From the NCBI GenBank assembly GCA_025655595.1, contig JAHXIO010000011.1, positions 595,247-659,246 on the forward strand: a stretch of 64,000 bases of DNA, written 5' to 3'. The position numbers and the translations under genes are program-made. A model generated the notes under the pieces. That model saw only the letters and a list, made by a program, of their open reading frames with translations, was not told the DNA's origin and made no database searches. This DNA is from Candidatus Thiodiazotropha sp. (ex Monitilora ramsayi) (GTDB lineage: Bacteria > Pseudomonadota > Gammaproteobacteria > Chromatiales > Chromatiaceae). Shown piece by piece: positions 1 through 7,778 of the stretch; position 1 is the stretch's first letter, and the number at the start of each line of letters is the position of its first letter.

Positions 1-104
1 GGCGGATTGAGATCATCACATCGTTTTCTGCCTGCAACCGAATAAAACGAATGAAAGTTAGACACTTAACCTCCTAAATGACAACTCTATAAATGAGAGA
101 AGCC

Positions 105-701
105 ATGAAAATATCCGACCTTTCCCGAAGAGTTTTCTTGCACAAGTCCTCTTTAGCAACAATATCTTTTCTCCCGCTTACCGGTTTAACTCCCACTCTG
201 TTTGCCGCAAGTAGTGACAAATACGGGATCAAAGGGAAGCAGGCGCCGCCACTACAGGTAGACTATTGGATAGATGCGAATGGTCAGCCTACAGTGTTCA
301 ATCAGCAACAGCTTGAAGGCAAATGGGTTTACCTCAAATGTTTTCAGAACTGGTGTCCCGGTTGTCATAAGCATGGCTTCCCCGCACTGAAGAAGGTCGC
401 GGATGCCTTCCATGACGACGATAGGGTCGAAGTACTCGCCATCCAAACCGTATTCGAGGGATTTAGCAGCAACACCAAAGAGAGTGTTCGCGAACTGCAG
501 CTACGTTATGAGCTGCCGATCATGATGGGACATGATCCGGGTGACCCCAAGGTCGATCCCCATCCCCGTACTATGCGGGACTATCGGACCGGTGGAACAC
601 CATGGGCCATTATCATCGATCCGTCCGGTAAAGTGGTTTTCAACGGCTTCCATATCGATCCTGATAAATTTATCCCCCACCTGCAAAAGCTGCTGGCGTG
701 A
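105..701 (+). CDS. Tat-exported TlpA/AhpC-like thioredoxin-fold protein
   Basis: The start is set at the second in-frame ATG because GAGAGAAG lies just before it. The N-terminus has a twin-arginine motif (SRRVFL, residues 7-12) followed by a hydrophobic stretch and an AXA-type site near LFAAS, so export folded through Tat is predicted. The mature part has a thioredoxin fold with WCPGCH as the redox-active CXXC and a cis-Pro-like GGTPWAIIID segment, as in the TlpA/ResA family. The likely role is periplasmic thiol-disulfide or peroxide chemistry; the partner is unknown. Tat rather than Sec export suggests folding or cofactor loading before export. It stands alone. The fold is certain, the substrate is not. 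Confidence 0.8.
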   Translation: MKISDLSRRVFLHKSSLATISFLPLTGLTPTLFAASSDKYGIKGKQAPPLQVDYWIDANGQPTVFNQQQLEGKWVYLKCFQNWCPGCHKHGFPALKKVADAFHDDDRVEVLAIQTVFEGFSSNTKESVRELQLRYELPIMMGHDPGDPKVDPHPRTMRDYRTGGTPWAIIIDPSGKVVFNGFHIDPDKFIPHLQKLLA

Positions 702-867
702 GACCTCTTCGAATCAGAGGCATGAAACGGCAGGATAGAAAACAGCCGGTTATCAATTTGTGATATTTGCGTGACCGCTGCCGGACCTTTCTCCGATTAA
801 ATTGATACTGAGCCAGCTATGGTGCCGGCTCTGTGTAATGCACTGATAAAATTCGGGAGAATCGGAG

Positions 868-1119
868 ATGAAATCAACCGTTTCAAAGCTGACGAGAACA
901 GCACTGCTTTCAGCCTTCTGTCTCATGTGGGGCATGGCCAACGCTGATAGCCACTCCATGATGGGTGACCATAAAATGATGGATAAATCGGACAAAACCA
1001 TGGAGATGAAGAAGTCTGACGCCATGATGAAGGAGGAGAAGATGAAAATGGAAATGGGGGACAAGATGGATCAGATGAAAATGGAGAAAGAAGAGAGCAT
1101 GATGAAAAAGGGGATGTAG
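868..1119 (+). CDS. Met/Lys-rich small exported protein, possible metal binder
   Basis: This 83-residue protein has a Sec signal peptide (KLTRTALLSAFCLMWGMANA) and a mature part made almost only of Met, Lys, Asp and Glu, with many MM, MxM and MK repeats plus His near residues 29-35. No Cys remains in the mature chain. Similar Met-rich periplasmic peptides bind Cu(I), and highly charged helical ones are often annotated as pentapeptide MXKDX-repeat proteins. An upstream GGAG (in GGGAGAATCGGAG) gives a good ribosome site. It is a single gene between a thioredoxin-like gene and a DUF427 gene. Copper or silver binding is an inference from composition only. Confidence 0.7.
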   Translation: MKSTVSKLTRTALLSAFCLMWGMANADSHSMMGDHKMMDKSDKTMEMKKSDAMMKEEKMKMEMGDKMDQMKMEKEESMMKKGM

Positions 1120-1223
1120 TTCCCGACCATCTTGCACTTCAGTTTATCCCATGACGTTGATAAGGACACTGTGCCGATCATCTGTGTGAACGAGGATAAG
1201 CTCTCCTTGTTTGTCGAAATACA

Positions 1224-1245
1224 GAGGCAACCATCAGGTTGCCTC
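1224..1245. terminator. Hairpin after the Met-rich gene
   Basis: GAGGCAACC and GGTTGCCTC form perfect 9-bp arms around an ATCA loop. It lies about 105 bases after the Met-rich gene. No clear T-tract follows, so intrinsic termination is only possible. Confidence 0.4.
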
Positions 1246-1334
1246 ATGCCGTTTGCAATCGATTGAAGGTCAGCACCCTTCGAAGCCGACTATAATCAGG
1301 TAACATCATCGCTCTCCAACAAGCGAGGTCTCCG

Positions 1335-1616
1335 ATGAAAGCTATCTGGCAAGGCCAGGTCATCGCTGAAAGTGATCAGACTATCGTCGTTGAGGGTAAC
1401 CACTACTTCCCCCCCTCTGCCGTTGACAGAACACTCTTAGTTGATAGTGAAACCACCTCGGTCTGTCCTTGGAAGGGGACGGCAAACTATTACACGCTTC
1501 ATGTGGGAGGTGAGGTGAATCGGGATGCGGCCTGGTACTACCCGACACCGAAGAAAGCCGCTGCTGAAATCGAGGGGTATATCGCCTTCTGGCGTGGCGT
1601 CGAAGTTGTTGAATAG
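1335..1616 (+). CDS. DUF427 family protein
   Basis: This 93-residue protein matches the DUF427 fold across its length: the opening KAIWQGQVIAESD, the Y-F-P-P-S segment, the CPWKGTANYYTL core and the closing W-Y-P-x-P-K-x-A-A stretch are typical. Members are small single-domain proteins of unknown biochemical role, common in aerobic proteobacteria and actinobacteria. An upstream AGCGAGG supports the start. It is transcribed alone, convergent with the isochorismatase gene. No specific function can be assigned. Confidence 0.85.
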   Translation: MKAIWQGQVIAESDQTIVVEGNHYFPPSAVDRTLLVDSETTSVCPWKGTANYYTLHVGGEVNRDAAWYYPTPKKAAAEIEGYIAFWRGVEVVE

Positions 1617-1646
1617 CTACCCTATCAATGAGATAGGTCAGGATTC

Positions 1647-1680
1647 TCCGGTCAGGCATCCAATAGAATACCTGACCGGA
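1647..1680. terminator. Inverted repeat between convergent genes
   Basis: TCCGGTCAGG and CCTGACCGGA are perfect 10-bp arms with a 14-base loop. The position between the ends of the DUF427 and isochorismatase genes suits a bidirectional transcript end, although neither side has a long T-tract. Confidence 0.45.
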
Positions 1681-1729
1681 TATTGGCTTACGTAGCTGAC
1701 AAAATGGTTTTATGTCGCTGAAGGACTCG

Positions 1730-2479
1730 TTACTGCCTAACCGCTTTGATGGCTTTCACCGTGGTCTGGGTATCCCAGACCGCATTGGCCATATAACGGA
1801 AATTGATCATTGCCGCTTCATAGCCGTCGCCCTCTTCCAATTGAGCGGCGGCTGTCGCATCTGAGACCACAGCAACCTCAAATCCCTGTTCCAGCAGCTC
1901 ACGTAGATGGGACTCTGTGCACAGGTTGGCCGACATACCCGCCAACAACACTTTGTCGATGCCTCGTTTACGCAGCTGCAGCACCAGATCATTCGTCTCA
2001 GGACCGTACATCTTGTGCGGTGATGTCACTATCGTCGCCCCATCCTCGATATAGGGTTTGTATCGCTCCAACCAATCCGCACCGGACCCCTCAAATGATT
2101 TGGTATCCAGCGGGTGTTCCCGGTCGAACATGCCGATTTTGTGCATCAATTTCTCTAATGCACCCTCAAAACGCCAACCGTGATCGTGTGGATAGTAGTA
2201 GTGAGGTGAGATAAAAAGCGGAAGATCACTCCGCTTGGCCGCTTTCATCAGCATCTCAATGTTTTTCACCGTATTGTTACTGGTGACGCTCTTCCCCACG
2301 ACACCCCAGGTGACCCCCTCAGGACTGAGAAAGTCATTCTGAGGATCGGTTATGACCACCGCGGTGCGTTGTGGATCGATCTTGAAACCCGGTACCGGCA
2401 GCGCTGCTACAGACAGACTGGAAAATGCCGCATTCAGGCCAAGCACAATGATCAATCCCAGTAGTGTGTTTCGTCTCAT
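1730..2479 (-). CDS. Exported isochorismatase-like hydrolase
   Basis: The start chosen is the second ATG of a close pair, six bases from AGGAG. The protein has a Sec signal peptide (MRRNTLLGLIIVLGLNAAF and on to SVAALP) and then a cysteine-hydrolase fold of the isochorismatase family. The catalytic Asp lies in TDPQNDFL, the Lys in TSPHKMYG, and the nucleophile Cys in AGMSANLCTESHLRELL, giving the family Asp-Lys-Cys triad. Most family members are cytoplasmic, so a signal peptide is less usual. It follows the glutaredoxin gene by 16 bases, so the two probably share a transcript. The substrate (an amide, carbamate or N-acyl compound) cannot be named. Confidence 0.85.
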   Translation of the reverse strand: MRRNTLLGLIIVLGLNAAFSSLSVAALPVPGFKIDPQRTAVVITDPQNDFLSPEGVTWGVVGKSVTSNNTVKNIEMLMKAAKRSDLPLFISPHYYYPHDHGWRFEGALEKLMHKIGMFDREHPLDTKSFEGSGADWLERYKPYIEDGATIVTSPHKMYGPETNDLVLQLRKRGIDKVLLAGMSANLCTESHLRELLEQGFEVAVVSDATAAAQLEEGDGYEAAMINFRYMANAVWDTQTTVKAIKAVRQ

Positions 2480-2495
2480 ATTCATCTCCTGATAT

Positions 2496-2765
2496 TCATT
2501 GCAACGATGGTCCAGCTTCAAGCAGAGCAGATAACTGTCCTTCACTATCCAGCCGGCTGAGGTCATCGAATCCACCAATGGCCTTGTCATTAATAACGAT
2601 TTGGGGAAGAGTCCGCCCTCCGGTACGACCCACCATTTCGATAAGCGCGTCCTGGTCAACGGCGACGTTGTACTCCTGGAAGACAATCTCTCTCGCCTCC
2701 AATAACGCCTTGGCGTGGTGACAGTAGGGGCATTGGGGTTGGGTATAGATCTCGACTTTTCGCAT
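2496..2765 (-). CDS. grxC: Glutaredoxin 3
   Basis: This 89-residue protein opens MRKVEIYTQPQCPYC, with the dithiol CPYC active site, followed by the TLPQIVI cis-Pro loop and GGFDDLSRLD, the glutathione-binding end typical of GrxC. The start ATG follows GGAGAACGTC, a good ribosome site; a longer reading frame upstream has no such support. The protein reduces disulfides and glutathionylated thiols in the cytoplasm with glutathione. It heads a probable two-gene transcript with the exported isochorismatase and is divergent from an AraC regulator. Confidence 0.92.
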   Translation of the reverse strand: MRKVEIYTQPQCPYCHHAKALLEAREIVFQEYNVAVDQDALIEMVGRTGGRTLPQIVINDKAIGGFDDLSRLDSEGQLSALLEAGPSLQ

Positions 2766-2883
2766 GACGTTCTCCGTTGTGCGTTGAACTTGGATGTCAT
2801 TATTGCCGAGAGAAATTAGACGAACTATGACTGTATATCCTTTTTTTATGTTCATTCATCCATTATTGATCTATATTCTATAA

Positions 2884-3795
2884 ATGGATGTCCTGAGCGA
2901 AATACTCCGCACACTGCATCTCAAAGCGAGCGTATTTCTGCATGCCTGCTTTCGTGGCGACTGGGCGGTGGATACTTCGGGTGAGCGACGCGCCACATTT
3001 CATATGGTGGCGAGGGGCGGCTGCTGGCTACACATGCCTGACGAGGCGGAACCGGTCGCATTGTCTGGCGGAGACCTGATCGTCTTCCCCCATGACGCGC
3101 AACATACGATCTCCAACAGTCTGCAAGTGCCTGATGAGAAGTTTCCCCTGAATCAGGTGCCCGACCAGAATCAAACCGGACCGGGCGTCACATTGATCTG
3201 CGGCTATTTCGATTTCGATCGCCACAACTGGAACCCCCTCATCGAGTCCCTGCCCGAGTACATGATCGTACGCGAGGAGGGCAGCAGCAGCGTGCCCTTG
3301 TCCGATACACTAGGTCACTTTTTGGTCTACGAGGTAGAAGCGGCCCAGATGGGTAGCGATCTGGTAATCGATAAGCTATCGGAGATACTTTTCATTCATG
3401 TCATCAGAAATCATCTGGCAAAAAACCAAGATCAAGGCTTCATTGCAGCCCTTGCAGATACCAGGCTCGGTAAGGCGTTGAGCAAAATGCATGAAAATCC
3501 TGCCGGCAACTGGACTGTGGAAAAGCTGGCAACAATTGCAGGCATGTCGCGATCCGCTTTCTCTGCACAATTCAGCCAAAGCGTAACTATCTCGCCCATG
3601 CAGTACCTCACCCGCTGGCGAATGACCCTTGCGAATGAACGTTTCCGCACAACAGGCGATTCCGTCTCCCAGGTTGCCGCCCAATCCGGATACGAATCAG
3701 AGGCGGCATTCGCCAAGGTCTTCAAGAGGCATTTCGGCTACGGGCCCGGCGAGGCGAGAAGGAAGAAGAAAATCGTTGATCCGACCGTTATTTAG
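2884..3795 (+). CDS. AraC-family regulator with N-terminal cupin
   Basis: Residues 1-175 form a cupin sensor of the AraC cupin_6 type ([28 protein letters not shown]). Residues 195-295 carry the double helix-turn-helix, with [21 protein letters not shown] as the first and [21 protein letters not shown] as the second, ending GYGPGEARR. Regulators of this subgroup often control neighbouring oxidoreductase or isochorismatase genes. It is divergent from grxC and the isochorismatase, so control of that pair is plausible. The inducer is unknown. Its end overlaps the convergent DUF302 gene by 4 bases. Confidence 0.88.
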   Translation: MDVLSEILRTLHLKASVFLHACFRGDWAVDTSGERRATFHMVARGGCWLHMPDEAEPVALSGGDLIVFPHDAQHTISNSLQVPDEKFPLNQVPDQNQTGPGVTLICGYFDFDRHNWNPLIESLPEYMIVREEGSSSVPLSDTLGHFLVYEVEAAQMGSDLVIDKLSEILFIHVIRNHLAKNQDQGFIAALADTRLGKALSKMHENPAGNWTVEKLATIAGMSRSAFSAQFSQSVTISPMQYLTRWRMTLANERFRTTGDSVSQVAAQSGYESEAAFAKVFKRHFGYGPGEARRKKKIVDPTVI

Positions 3796-4181
3796 CCCTC
3801 GATCGCCCGGCTTACCCGCTCCAACCGCTGTTTAACCTCTTGTGCCAAGTCAGCAATACCGGGTTGGTCGACCAGTTGCAGTACTGCTTCCGGATCCATA
3901 AAGGCGACCGTAATGCTCCCGTCCTGCTCCTCCCTCACGACGACATTACAAGGTAACAGCAGGCCGATATCAGGCTCCGCATCGATAGCCTGATTGGCCA
4001 ATGGCGGATTACAGGCACCAAGGATCTTATAAGGGCGCTTTTCCACACCGAGCTTCGCCTTCAATGTTGCTTGCACATCGATCTCGGTCAGCACGCCAAA
4101 ACCCTCGGCCTTCAAGGCCTCCACCACTCGCGCCTCAATAGCGCCAACTTCACCCTGCAGACGAACTGAAAAACCGTACAT
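3792..4181 (-). CDS. DUF302 family protein
   Basis: This 129-residue cytoplasmic protein matches DUF302: [18 protein letters not shown] near the start, the [14 protein letters not shown] motif, and [13 protein letters not shown]. The family is common in sulfur-oxidising and metal-stressed bacteria and is sometimes linked to redox or copper handling, but no activity is established. It is a single gene, convergent with the AraC regulator. Domain assignment is firm, function unknown. Confidence 0.85.
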   Translation of the reverse strand: MYGFSVRLQGEVGAIEARVVEALKAEGFGVLTEIDVQATLKAKLGVEKRPYKILGACNPPLANQAIDAEPDIGLLLPCNVVVREEQDGSITVAFMDPEAVLQLVDQPGIADLAQEVKQRLERVSRAIEG

Positions 4182-4336
4182 AGTCTAACCCTCTGGCTGG
4201 ATACTGAAAAAAACCATGATTATTTGAGCTGTTTTGTCTATAAATAGCTGCATGGCATACTTGCTGACATTGATCAGCGGCGACAGGCGGCCATGAATAG
4301 ACACCATTACCACACACCAGGAATATCTGTGCAGTC

Positions 4337-4654
4337 ATGAATAGCGATCTTCGACGATACCTCTCTCTGCTCCCATGGACAGGATTGATGATACTTCTTT
4401 TCTGTGAACCGGCATTGGCCAATAAGTTTGAAACCATCGGTGGCGGCGTACAGGGTTCGACCAAGGTCAAAGTGGAATACCTTCAAGTTATCGCTTATGT
4501 GGCCGGCGGTATATTTCTGGTTGCCGGCGTGTTGGCCATTCTGCTGCACAACAAAAACGCACAGACACTTAACTACACCATGTGGAAGTCTTCTGCCACA
4601 CTCTTTTTCCTTCTCAGTATCGCCTCAATTACCGCAGCGTTTTTCATGAAATAG
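4337..4654 (+). CDS. Small membrane protein of unknown function
   Basis: This 105-residue protein has a signal-like first segment (LLPWTGLMILLFCEPALA), a short polar part (NKFETIGGGVQGSTKVKVEY) and two further hydrophobic helices separated by LHNKNAQTLNYTMWK. The layout, signal plus two helices with a short basic loop, resembles VirB2/TrbC-type pilin precursors, but no other secretion genes are near and the sequence match is weak. I do not recognise a family. It is convergent with the TrhA gene, 10 bases apart. Confidence 0.6.
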   Translation: MNSDLRRYLSLLPWTGLMILLFCEPALANKFETIGGGVQGSTKVKVEYLQVIAYVAGGIFLVAGVLAILLHNKNAQTLNYTMWKSSATLFFLLSIASITAAFFMK

Positions 4655-4664
4655 TCAGTCGCCT

Positions 4665-5351
4665 TTATGCCGAAGCGGGAGGCAGCACATAAAAAAAGAC
4701 AGAGAAGAAGTGCAGTACACTGCCCCCCAACACAAAAAGATGCCAGACCGCATGGTGATAGGCCAACCGTTTCCAGACATAGAAGATCACACCCAGGGTG
4801 TAGCAGAGCCCGCCGGCTAAAAGCAGGATAATTCCGCCGGTCGCCACCGAATCAAGCAGCGGTTTGATTGCGATCAACACCAGCCAGCCCAATCCCAGAT
4901 AGAGCGTAATGGACAACCATTTGATGCGCTTCTTGATCGCAAGCTCCAACACCATGCCGAGGAGTGCCAGTCCCCATACAAGACCGAATAGTGTCCAGCC
5001 CCAACCGCCTCTCAGATTGACCAGGGTAAAGGGTGTGTAGGTGCCGGCGATCAAGAGAAAGATAGCCGCATGATCCAGACGCCTGAGCACCTGCTTCCCC
5101 CTGGACTGCGGGATGCCGTGATAGAGGGTTGAGGCGGTATAGAGCAGAATCAGTGTAACACCGTAGATACTGCTACTGGTGATGTGCCAGGCATCCCCAT
5201 AGAGGGAGGCAAATACCACCAGAACGATGAGCCCGGCAATGCTGAGCAGAATACCGATACCATGCGAGACGGTATGGGCGATCTCCTCCCCCAGGGTATA
5301 GTGTTTTTTCATCAAATCAGTGCGCATGGGTAATTCCGAAAATTGGCTCAC
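4665..5351 (-). CDS. TrhA/hemolysin III family membrane protein
   Basis: This 228-residue protein has seven predicted helices and the family signatures: YTLGEEIAHTVSHGIG at residues 18-33, S-T-L-Y-H before helix 3, LDHAAIFLLIAGTYTPF, and WHLFVLGGSVLHFF. These His, Asp and Ser residues form the putative metal site shared with PAQR receptors. Known members affect membrane fluidity in bacteria; the hemolysin name is historical. It overlaps the preceding HbpS-like gene by 4 bases, a sign of translational coupling. Confidence 0.9.
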   Translation of the reverse strand: MSQFSELPMRTDLMKKHYTLGEEIAHTVSHGIGILLSIAGLIVLVVFASLYGDAWHITSSSIYGVTLILLYTASTLYHGIPQSRGKQVLRRLDHAAIFLLIAGTYTPFTLVNLRGGWGWTLFGLVWGLALLGMVLELAIKKRIKWLSITLYLGLGWLVLIAIKPLLDSVATGGIILLLAGGLCYTLGVIFYVWKRLAYHHAVWHLFVLGGSVLHFFSVFFYVLPPASA

Positions 5352-5830
5352 TCTGCAAACTCCAGACGCTCTTGAAATTGATCCAGTGCTTTTCTGGCAC
5401 AGGCTTCGTCCCGCTCTCCACCCGGTGCGCCGCTGACCCCGATGGCGCCCAATTGATAACCGCCAGCAGTAATTGGCAGGCCACCCTGTAAAACCAGCAC
5501 GCCATCAACATGGTTCATCTCCTGTTGAATATCCCGCCGATTATCCCGAAACTGCCCTGAAGAGACGGCCGACAGGATCACCGCATTTGCCTTCTCCCGT
5601 GCAATCTGGATTGTAAAACGGCTGGCATATACGTCGCGCATCAGTGCTATCTCAGCACCATCACCAGACACCACCACGGCGGTAACCTGGTAACCGTCAG
5701 CACGACAGGCCGCTACCGCTGACTTGACCATTTCCAGCGCAAGATCGGGGCTCAACCGTTTCACCGTTACGAGATCCCCTGCCATGGCGGTCAACGAGAA
5801 AAGAAGCAGACCGAAGACCAGGAAATCCAT
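5348..5830 (-). CDS. Exported GlcG/HbpS-like protein (DUF336)
   Basis: The chosen start gives a Sec signal peptide (MDFLVFGLLLFSLTAMAG) and a 160-residue protein. The rest matches the GlcG/HbpS family: YQVTAVVVSGDGAEIALMRD, FTIQIAREKANAV, and the Gly-rich end LQGGLPITAGGYQLGAIGVS. Family members bind haem or small molecules and act in redox sensing, or sit in glycolate and diol operons. It is translationally coupled to TrhA. The ribosome site is weak, so the start is less certain than the domain. Confidence 0.82.
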   Translation of the reverse strand: MDFLVFGLLLFSLTAMAGDLVTVKRLSPDLALEMVKSAVAACRADGYQVTAVVVSGDGAEIALMRDVYASRFTIQIAREKANAVILSAVSSGQFRDNRRDIQQEMNHVDGVLVLQGGLPITAGGYQLGAIGVSGAPGGERDEACARKALDQFQERLEFAE

Positions 5831-6012
5831 CTGGACGATAGCCAACCGTTTTATCCTATTTATCAAGTGATAACATCTCTCGTTGCAGCGATCGTGAAAA
5901 AGCCGCCTGTCAAAAAAACATATTGCCCAAATCTTACGCCGCCGGTACGAATCGGGTCGTGTGCCCCTACAACCCTGGCCGGTTAGAAACCTGGGTGGAA
6001 AAATCGTTCGAT

Positions 6013-6420
6013 TCAATCCGGGAAGCTTCCGGCAAATTTCTCGATCCACTCCAATGCGGCCTCTTCACCGTTCAGCTCGCGCCCCTCGCTCTCTTTCACT
6101 GTCTGCCTGTAGTGTTCGATATAGCAGAGCTGTTCCACCATGCGCACCGCATATGCCGTCTCTTCTTCAGTAAACTTTACACCAACCTGGTAGGCATCGC
6201 CCTCCTGCCTGCACCAGACTACCACGCCGGTCGCATGAAATTGGGGCGGCGTGATGGGGATGGCGAAATGGATCTCCAATCCGGGTTCGACCCACTGACT
6301 GGCGACGAAACAGAGCCCACCTTCACTGTAGTTGCTCAACAATTCCCGCCTGGTATCCGCTCGACCACCCAACTGGTAGTCGATGGGAACTTCCGATGGG
6401 TGTCTGATGTAGAGACGCAT
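6013..6420 (-). CDS. PilZ-domain protein, probable c-di-GMP receptor
   Basis: This 135-residue protein has a PilZ domain over about residues 3-105. RHPSEVPIDY carries one arginine-type contact at the start and NYSEGGLCF is the (D/N)xSxxG motif that binds c-di-GMP. The classical RxxxR is reduced to a single clear Arg in RHPSE, with Arg24-Arg25 nearby, so affinity is uncertain. The C-terminal tail is helical. It is divergent from argE and unrelated to it. A large GGDEF-EAL protein 6 kb away is a possible source of the ligand. Confidence 0.85.
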   Translation of the reverse strand: MRLYIRHPSEVPIDYQLGGRADTRRELLSNYSEGGLCFVASQWVEPGLEIHFAIPITPPQFHATGVVVWCRQEGDAYQVGVKFTEEETAYAVRMVEQLCYIEHYRQTVKESEGRELNGEEAALEWIEKFAGSFPD

Positions 6421-6611
6421 ACAATCTGGTCCGTAGTCCGGAAAAACCCCCTAAGGTGTCTTAAACAAAGCAAAGACGCTGGTTTTTTGCAAGCACAAGA
6501 CGCTCAAGTAAAGGTTGAATGGCCGACTGGATTCCGCATAAATGATCCCTCTCATGTCATTCCATGAAAAACTCACTTGATAAGAAAGTCGAGCCATCAC
6601 AGAATCATCCC

Positions 6612-7769
6612 ATGAAAACTCCCCCCTTCCTCGACATGCTAAGTGCGCTGGTTGCCGCCCCTTCGGTCAGTAGCGTCAATCCCGCCTGGGACATGAGCAA
6701 CACCAGCGTGATCGAACTTCTCGACGACTGGCTCTCAAATCTGGGGTTCCGTACCGAGACGCTCGAAATCCCGGGCCATCCCGGAAAGACAAACCTTATC
6801 GCTTCTGCGGGCAGCGGAGATCAGGGCCTGGTACTCTCCGGCCATACCGACACAGTCCCTTTCGACGCCGATAAGTGGAGCAGCGACCCGCTCCGGGTCA
6901 CTGAAAGGAACGGCCGTCTCCACGGTATCGGCACGGCGGATATGAAGGGGTTTTTCGCCGTGGTCATCGAAGCCATACGCGAACTCCCGCTGGATCAGCT
7001 CAAACAGCCGCTTGTCATACTCGCCACGGCAGATGAAGAGAGCAATATGTGCGGAGCCAAATCGCTGCGCGACCTGCATCGCCACCTGGGACGTCACGCC
7101 ATGATCGGTGAGCCGACCAGTCTCAAGCCGATCCATATGCACAAAGGCATTTCCATGGAATCGGTCCGACTCACCGGTCAGTCGGGTCACTCCAGCAACC
7201 CCGATCTGGGCGTCAACGCACTCGAGGGGATGTACCGGGTGCTGGGGGAAGTCATCCGTTGGCGAGAGGATTTACAGCGACGATATCAGAATCCTGCATT
7301 CGCGATTGCAGTACCGACACTTAATCTGGGGCATATCCACGGGGGCGACAATCCCAACCGTATCTGCGGTCATTGCGAGCTGCAATTCGACCTGCGTCCG
7401 TTACCGGGCATGCGACTTGGCGACCTCCGGAACGAACTGAACGGGCGGCTCGATAGCCTGCTGTCCGACAGCGGCCTGCAGTGGGAACTGGTACCGGTTT
7501 TCGACGGCATACCCGCGATGGAGACTCCGCGCGACGCCGCCATCGTGCAGGCGGTCGAGCAACTCACCGGAGAGCCGGCTGGGGCAGTCGCATTTGGTAC
7601 TGAAGGGCCCTACCTCAACTATTTGGGTATGCAGACGGCAATCTGCGGGCCGGGAAACATCGATCAGGCCCACCAACCCGATGAATACATACCCCTGGAA
7701 CATATCCAACCGGCGATCAACCTGATACAGTCATTAGTCAGGCAATTCTGTTTAGAACCAGACAGTTAG
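6612..7769 (+). CDS. argE: Acetylornithine deacetylase
   Basis: The start at MKTPPFLDMLSAL gives 385 residues and aligns with the usual ArgE N-terminus; a start 48 bases upstream would add a tail with no ribosome site. The M20 metallopeptidase signatures are present: SGHTDTVPFD (first metal His and the catalytic Asp), GTADMKG, ATADEESNMCGA (catalytic Glu pair) and the closing GPGNIDQAHQPDEY. The enzyme removes acetate from N2-acetylornithine in arginine synthesis. It is followed after 9 bases by argA, so both arginine genes are likely cotranscribed. Confidence 0.95.
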   Translation: MKTPPFLDMLSALVAAPSVSSVNPAWDMSNTSVIELLDDWLSNLGFRTETLEIPGHPGKTNLIASAGSGDQGLVLSGHTDTVPFDADKWSSDPLRVTERNGRLHGIGTADMKGFFAVVIEAIRELPLDQLKQPLVILATADEESNMCGAKSLRDLHRHLGRHAMIGEPTSLKPIHMHKGISMESVRLTGQSGHSSNPDLGVNALEGMYRVLGEVIRWREDLQRRYQNPAFAIAVPTLNLGHIHGGDNPNRICGHCELQFDLRPLPGMRLGDLRNELNGRLDSLLSDSGLQWELVPVFDGIPAMETPRDAAIVQAVEQLTGEPAGAVAFGTEGPYLNYLGMQTAICGPGNIDQAHQPDEYIPLEHIQPAINLIQSLVRQFCLEPDS

Positions 7770-7778
7770 TATATTCGT

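Noticed and set aside
2846..2861. ATGTTCATTCAT between grxC and the AraC gene resembles the mto-type operator
   Set aside because: Only 10 of the 12 core bases match and the left half of the dyad is missing; it was not counted as a fourth site.
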